The notes below the pieces were generated by a model, which was not told the origin of the DNA, searched no databases, and saw only the letters and a program-made list of their open reading frames with translations. From NCBI GenBank assembly GCA_945983195.1, contig CAMFSS010000120.1:1-6573 (forward strand): a stretch of DNA of 6,573 nucleotides. Direction: 5' to 3'. The stretch comes from an uncultured Prevotellaceae bacterium. Lineage in GTDB: Bacteria > Bacteroidota > Bacteroidia > Bacteroidales > Muribaculaceae. The position numbers were made by a program, and so were the translations under genes. This document shows positions 5,166 through 6,573 of this stretch, one piece after another; position 1 is the first letter of the stretch, and each line of letters opens with the position of its first letter.

Positions 5166-5186
5166 CTCTAAATCAAATTTGCTCGC

Positions 5187-5217
5187 CAAAGTTAGTAATG
5201 AATATTGTAATTACAAA
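5187..5217 (-). promoter_or_regulatory. Consensus promoter of the Ntn hydrolase operon
   Basis: On the minus strand TTTG (5217-5214), a 19-base spacer and TAACTTTG (5194-5187) match the Bacteroidetes promoter exactly. Transcription would start near 5182, giving a leader of about 17 bases before the ATG at 5165. This match also rules out the upstream TTG as a start. Confidence 0.8.
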
Positions 5218-5554
5218 ATTATTATTTGTCAGTAACCATGATTGATTGAATAAAAGTAAAGGCAAAATACGGAAAAATATGAAAAATTTTTGAAATATCA
5301 GCAAATGTTGAAAATTTGCATCACGAAAGGCATCTAATTGAAACAAACGCCTGTATTACGGTTTTTTTACGATTTCGATAGAGATATGGGCTTTTCTCCA
5401 AATCTTATGACCAACGAGAGCAACTGCCAGGTGAGGAGAATAACTATACTTCAGTGTTCCCGATTCCTGCCCGCTCGTTGTCGCTCAACAAATCGCTGAA
5501 GCAGAATTACGGATATGAATGACAACAGAAGCGAAGCCTGTATTGTAAAAATCG
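5218..5554. other. Intergenic region between divergent operons, no gene recognised
   Basis: The first part (5218-5345) is AT-rich and holds upstream promoter sequence for the minus-strand operon. From about 5390 to 5545 the base composition becomes richer in G and C. CTTCAG (5449-5454) can pair with CTGAAG (5495-5500), and inside it GATT pairs with AATC and GTTG with CAAC, giving a rod-like imperfect hairpin. GCCTGTATT occurs twice in direct orientation (about 5350 and 5536). Only short reading frames occur: 30 codons on the plus strand from 5407 and 27 codons on the minus strand from 5568. Neither looks like a known protein. A small RNA or a decayed gene is possible. Confidence 0.4.
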
Positions 5555-5617
5555 TGTGTCATATTCATTTTTTTTGTAATTTTGTGGCATCATTGATTCA
5601 AAAATGAATATGACACA
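5555..5617. repeat. Perfect 18-bp inverted repeat flanking the thioesterase promoter
   Basis: TGTGTCATATTCATTTTT (5555-5572) is the exact reverse complement of AAAAATGAATATGACACA (5600-5617), with 27 bases between. The right arm contains the ATG and first codons of the thioesterase gene, and the spacer contains its -7 element. The match stops abruptly on both sides. Possible origins and roles are an operator dyad, a translational lock in read-through RNA, a mutation-made palindrome, or an unusually short invertible segment. Confidence 0.9.
5577..5584 (+). promoter_or_regulatory. Candidate -7 element of the thioesterase-dprA operon
   Basis: TAATTTTG matches the Bacteroidetes -7 consensus exactly and lies 19 bases before the thioesterase ATG, so the leader would be only about 12-15 bases. 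The -33 position (5552-5557) does not contain TTTG, which suggests a weak or activator-dependent promoter. It sits between the arms of the 18-bp inverted repeat. Confidence 0.55.
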
Positions 5618-6035
5618 ACAAATTAGCGATACTGACAGTAAGTACATTTTCACGCTCGAAATGAAAGTGCGCGACTATGAGATTGATAGTGAGGGTATTG
5701 TGAATAACGCAAACTATCTTCACTATCTTGAGCATACACGCCATGAATTCTGTTCGATGGCTGGATTTTCATTCCGCAAGATGCAAGAATCGGGTATTAT
5801 CCCTGTGCTCAACCGCATTGAAGTTGACTATAAAACTCCACTTCGCAGCGGTGATGTGATGGAGAGCCGACTGTGGGTTGAAATGAAAGGAGTGCGCTTC
5901 GTTTTCCACCAGGATATTTACAATAAAGTTACCGGTGAGTTATCAGTCAAGGCTGTGGTGAGCTGTGTGTGCCTGGAAAATGGTCGTCTTTCACGCGGTG
6001 AGGCTCTTGCTGAAGCATTTAAGGACTATCTTTAG
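5604..6035 (+). CDS. Hotdog-fold acyl-CoA thioesterase (4HBT/YbgC-like)
   Basis: The 143-residue cytoplasmic enzyme probably hydrolyses acyl-CoA (or acyl-ACP) thioesters; the natural substrate is unknown. The family signature is VRDYEIDSEGIVNNANYLHYLEHTRHEF, covering residues 22-49 with D28 at the position of the catalytic Asp of 4-hydroxybenzoyl-CoA thioesterase, followed by the long hotdog helix. Next come a linker (GFSFRKMQESG), a strand with RIEVDYKTPLRSGD (72-85), and the C-terminal strands VRFVFHQDIYNK and KAVVSCVCLENGR. Length is typical. Two in-frame ATGs occur at codons 1 and 3; the first is used here. It ends 9 bases before dprA, a pairing I recall from Bacteroides genomes, so they are probably co-transcribed without a clear functional link. 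The start codon lies within an inverted-repeat arm. Confidence 0.92.
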   Translation: MNMTQQISDTDSKYIFTLEMKVRDYEIDSEGIVNNANYLHYLEHTRHEFCSMAGFSFRKMQESGIIPVLNRIEVDYKTPLRSGDVMESRLWVEMKGVRFVFHQDIYNKVTGELSVKAVVSCVCLENGRLSRGEALAEAFKDYL

Positions 6036-6044
6036 AGTATATTC

Positions 6045-6573
6045 ATGGTGGCAGACCAATTGAAATATCGTATTGCATTTGCTTCGATTCGCGGTATGGG
6101 CTGTGAATTGGCGCGTCAGATTCTTGAGATAATTCCCTCAGAACGTGACTTCTTCAATATGACGCGTGATGAAGTGTCTGCATTGCTGCAAGTTCGAAGC
6201 CGGATAATCGACGATGACTATCGCCGCAGATTGCTCGACAGTACCGAAAAGGAAATTGAATTCATCGACAAGAATAACATTGGAGTTACATACATCACCG
6301 ATGAAGATTTCCCACAGCGGCTTGCCAACGCACCCGATGCCCCTATACTGCTTTATCACAAAGGCGATGTGAGCTGTTATAATTCAGGTAAGGCAATCAG
6401 TATTGTAGGCACACGCCATGCAACCCCATACGGCACGCATTTTTGCGATACAATTGTACGCGACATTTCGGAGCAGATTGCCGATGCGGTGGTGGTTAGC
6501 GGTCTGGCATACGGTATCGACATCGCCGCACATAGGGCTGCAATGAGCCATAGTGTACCTACCATTGCCGTTT
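6045..6573 (+). CDS. dprA: DNA-processing protein DprA, 5' part
   Basis: DprA (Smf) binds incoming single-stranded DNA and loads RecA during natural transformation; it is conserved even in bacteria not known to be competent. The frame runs from ATG 6045 to the end of the window (176 codons, no stop), and the normal protein is about 360-375 residues. An N-terminal helical region (residues 1-60) precedes the Rossmann-like domain. Diagnostic segments are DFPQRLANAPDAPILLYHKGD (88-108), SIVGTRHATPYG (119-130) and VVSGLAYGIDIAAHRAAM (150-167). The ATG is followed directly by GTG, so a one-codon shorter start is possible. It follows the thioesterase gene after 9 bases. The DNA-binding C-terminal part lies outside the window. 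Confidence 0.96.
   Translation, partial: MVADQLKYRIAFASIRGMGCELARQILEIIPSERDFFNMTRDEVSALLQVRSRIIDDDYRRRLLDSTEKEIEFIDKNNIGVTYITDEDFPQRLANAPDAPILLYHKGDVSCYNSGKAISIVGTRHATPYGTHFCDTIVRDISEQIADAVVVSGLAYGIDIAAHRAAMSHSVPTIAV

Noticed and set aside
5166..5189. TTG start giving 8 extra residues on the Ntn hydrolase
   Set aside because: The TTG lies inside the -7 element of an exact consensus promoter and would spoil the signal peptide layout.
4888..5235. 115-codon plus-strand frame opposite the Ntn hydrolase N-terminus
   Set aside because: Antisense shadow that runs through the minus-strand promoter; no recognisable domain.
5485..5568. 27-codon minus-strand frame starting in the left inverted-repeat arm (MNMTH...)
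   Set aside because: Its start resembles the thioesterase start only because the arms are inverted copies; the rest has no family resemblance and no minus-strand promoter is visible in the spacer.
6138..6565. Minus-strand frames opposite dprA
   Set aside because: Shadows of the dprA coding sequence, which is clear from its conserved motifs.

Overview
The window looks like a Bacteroidales chromosome (Muribaculaceae- or Bacteroidaceae-like). The evidence is the moderately AT-rich composition, start codons preceded by A-rich stretches rather than Shine-Dalgarno sites, several close matches to the Bacteroidetes promoter form TTTG-N19/21-TAnnTTTG, and protein families typical of that order. No rRNA, tRNA, CRISPR array or insertion sequence was seen.

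Layout on the minus strand, in transcription order: (1) a C45/choloylglycine-hydrolase-like secreted Ntn hydrolase (5165-4041), a DUF486 four-helix membrane protein (4017-3643) and a YcxB-like two-helix membrane protein (3633-3136) form a tight operon behind a consensus promoter (5217-5187). (2) An ECF-type sigma factor (2918-2283) with one or two candidate promoters is followed by a 52-residue Bacteroidales-type small protein (2185-2027), and then, past a strong hairpin, by a small Ig-like lipoprotein (1941-1600). (3) The aromatic amino-acid operon starts with its own promoter (1562-1531) and a 5' leader, followed by prephenate dehydratase pheA (1354-509) and an overlapping class I/II aminotransferase (534-4). 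The aminotransferase frame closes on an in-frame TAG six bases from the window edge. On the plus strand, a hotdog-fold thioesterase (5604-6035) and dprA (6045 to the window end) form a divergent operon.

The main discovery is in the pheA leader. It holds every sequence element of a ribosome-mediated transcription attenuator. There is a 17-codon leader peptide, MKHFNAYYFFFYFYFKK, with 6 Phe and 4 Tyr. Immediately after its stop codon comes a segment that can pair at 12 of 13 positions with the 5' arm of a 9-bp GC-core terminator hairpin placed between the leader and pheA. The architecture matches the logic of enterobacterial pheL-pheA, but the order is different, the leader is too short for the supplied ORF list, and the codon mix suggests that both Phe and Tyr are sensed.

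Secondary points of interest are a perfect 18-bp inverted repeat that brackets the thioesterase promoter and covers its start codon, a sigma factor with a tiny conserved-looking partner and no classical anti-sigma, and a GC-richer non-coding stretch between the divergent operons. All family assignments were made by reading the sequence; no searches or folding calculations were run.
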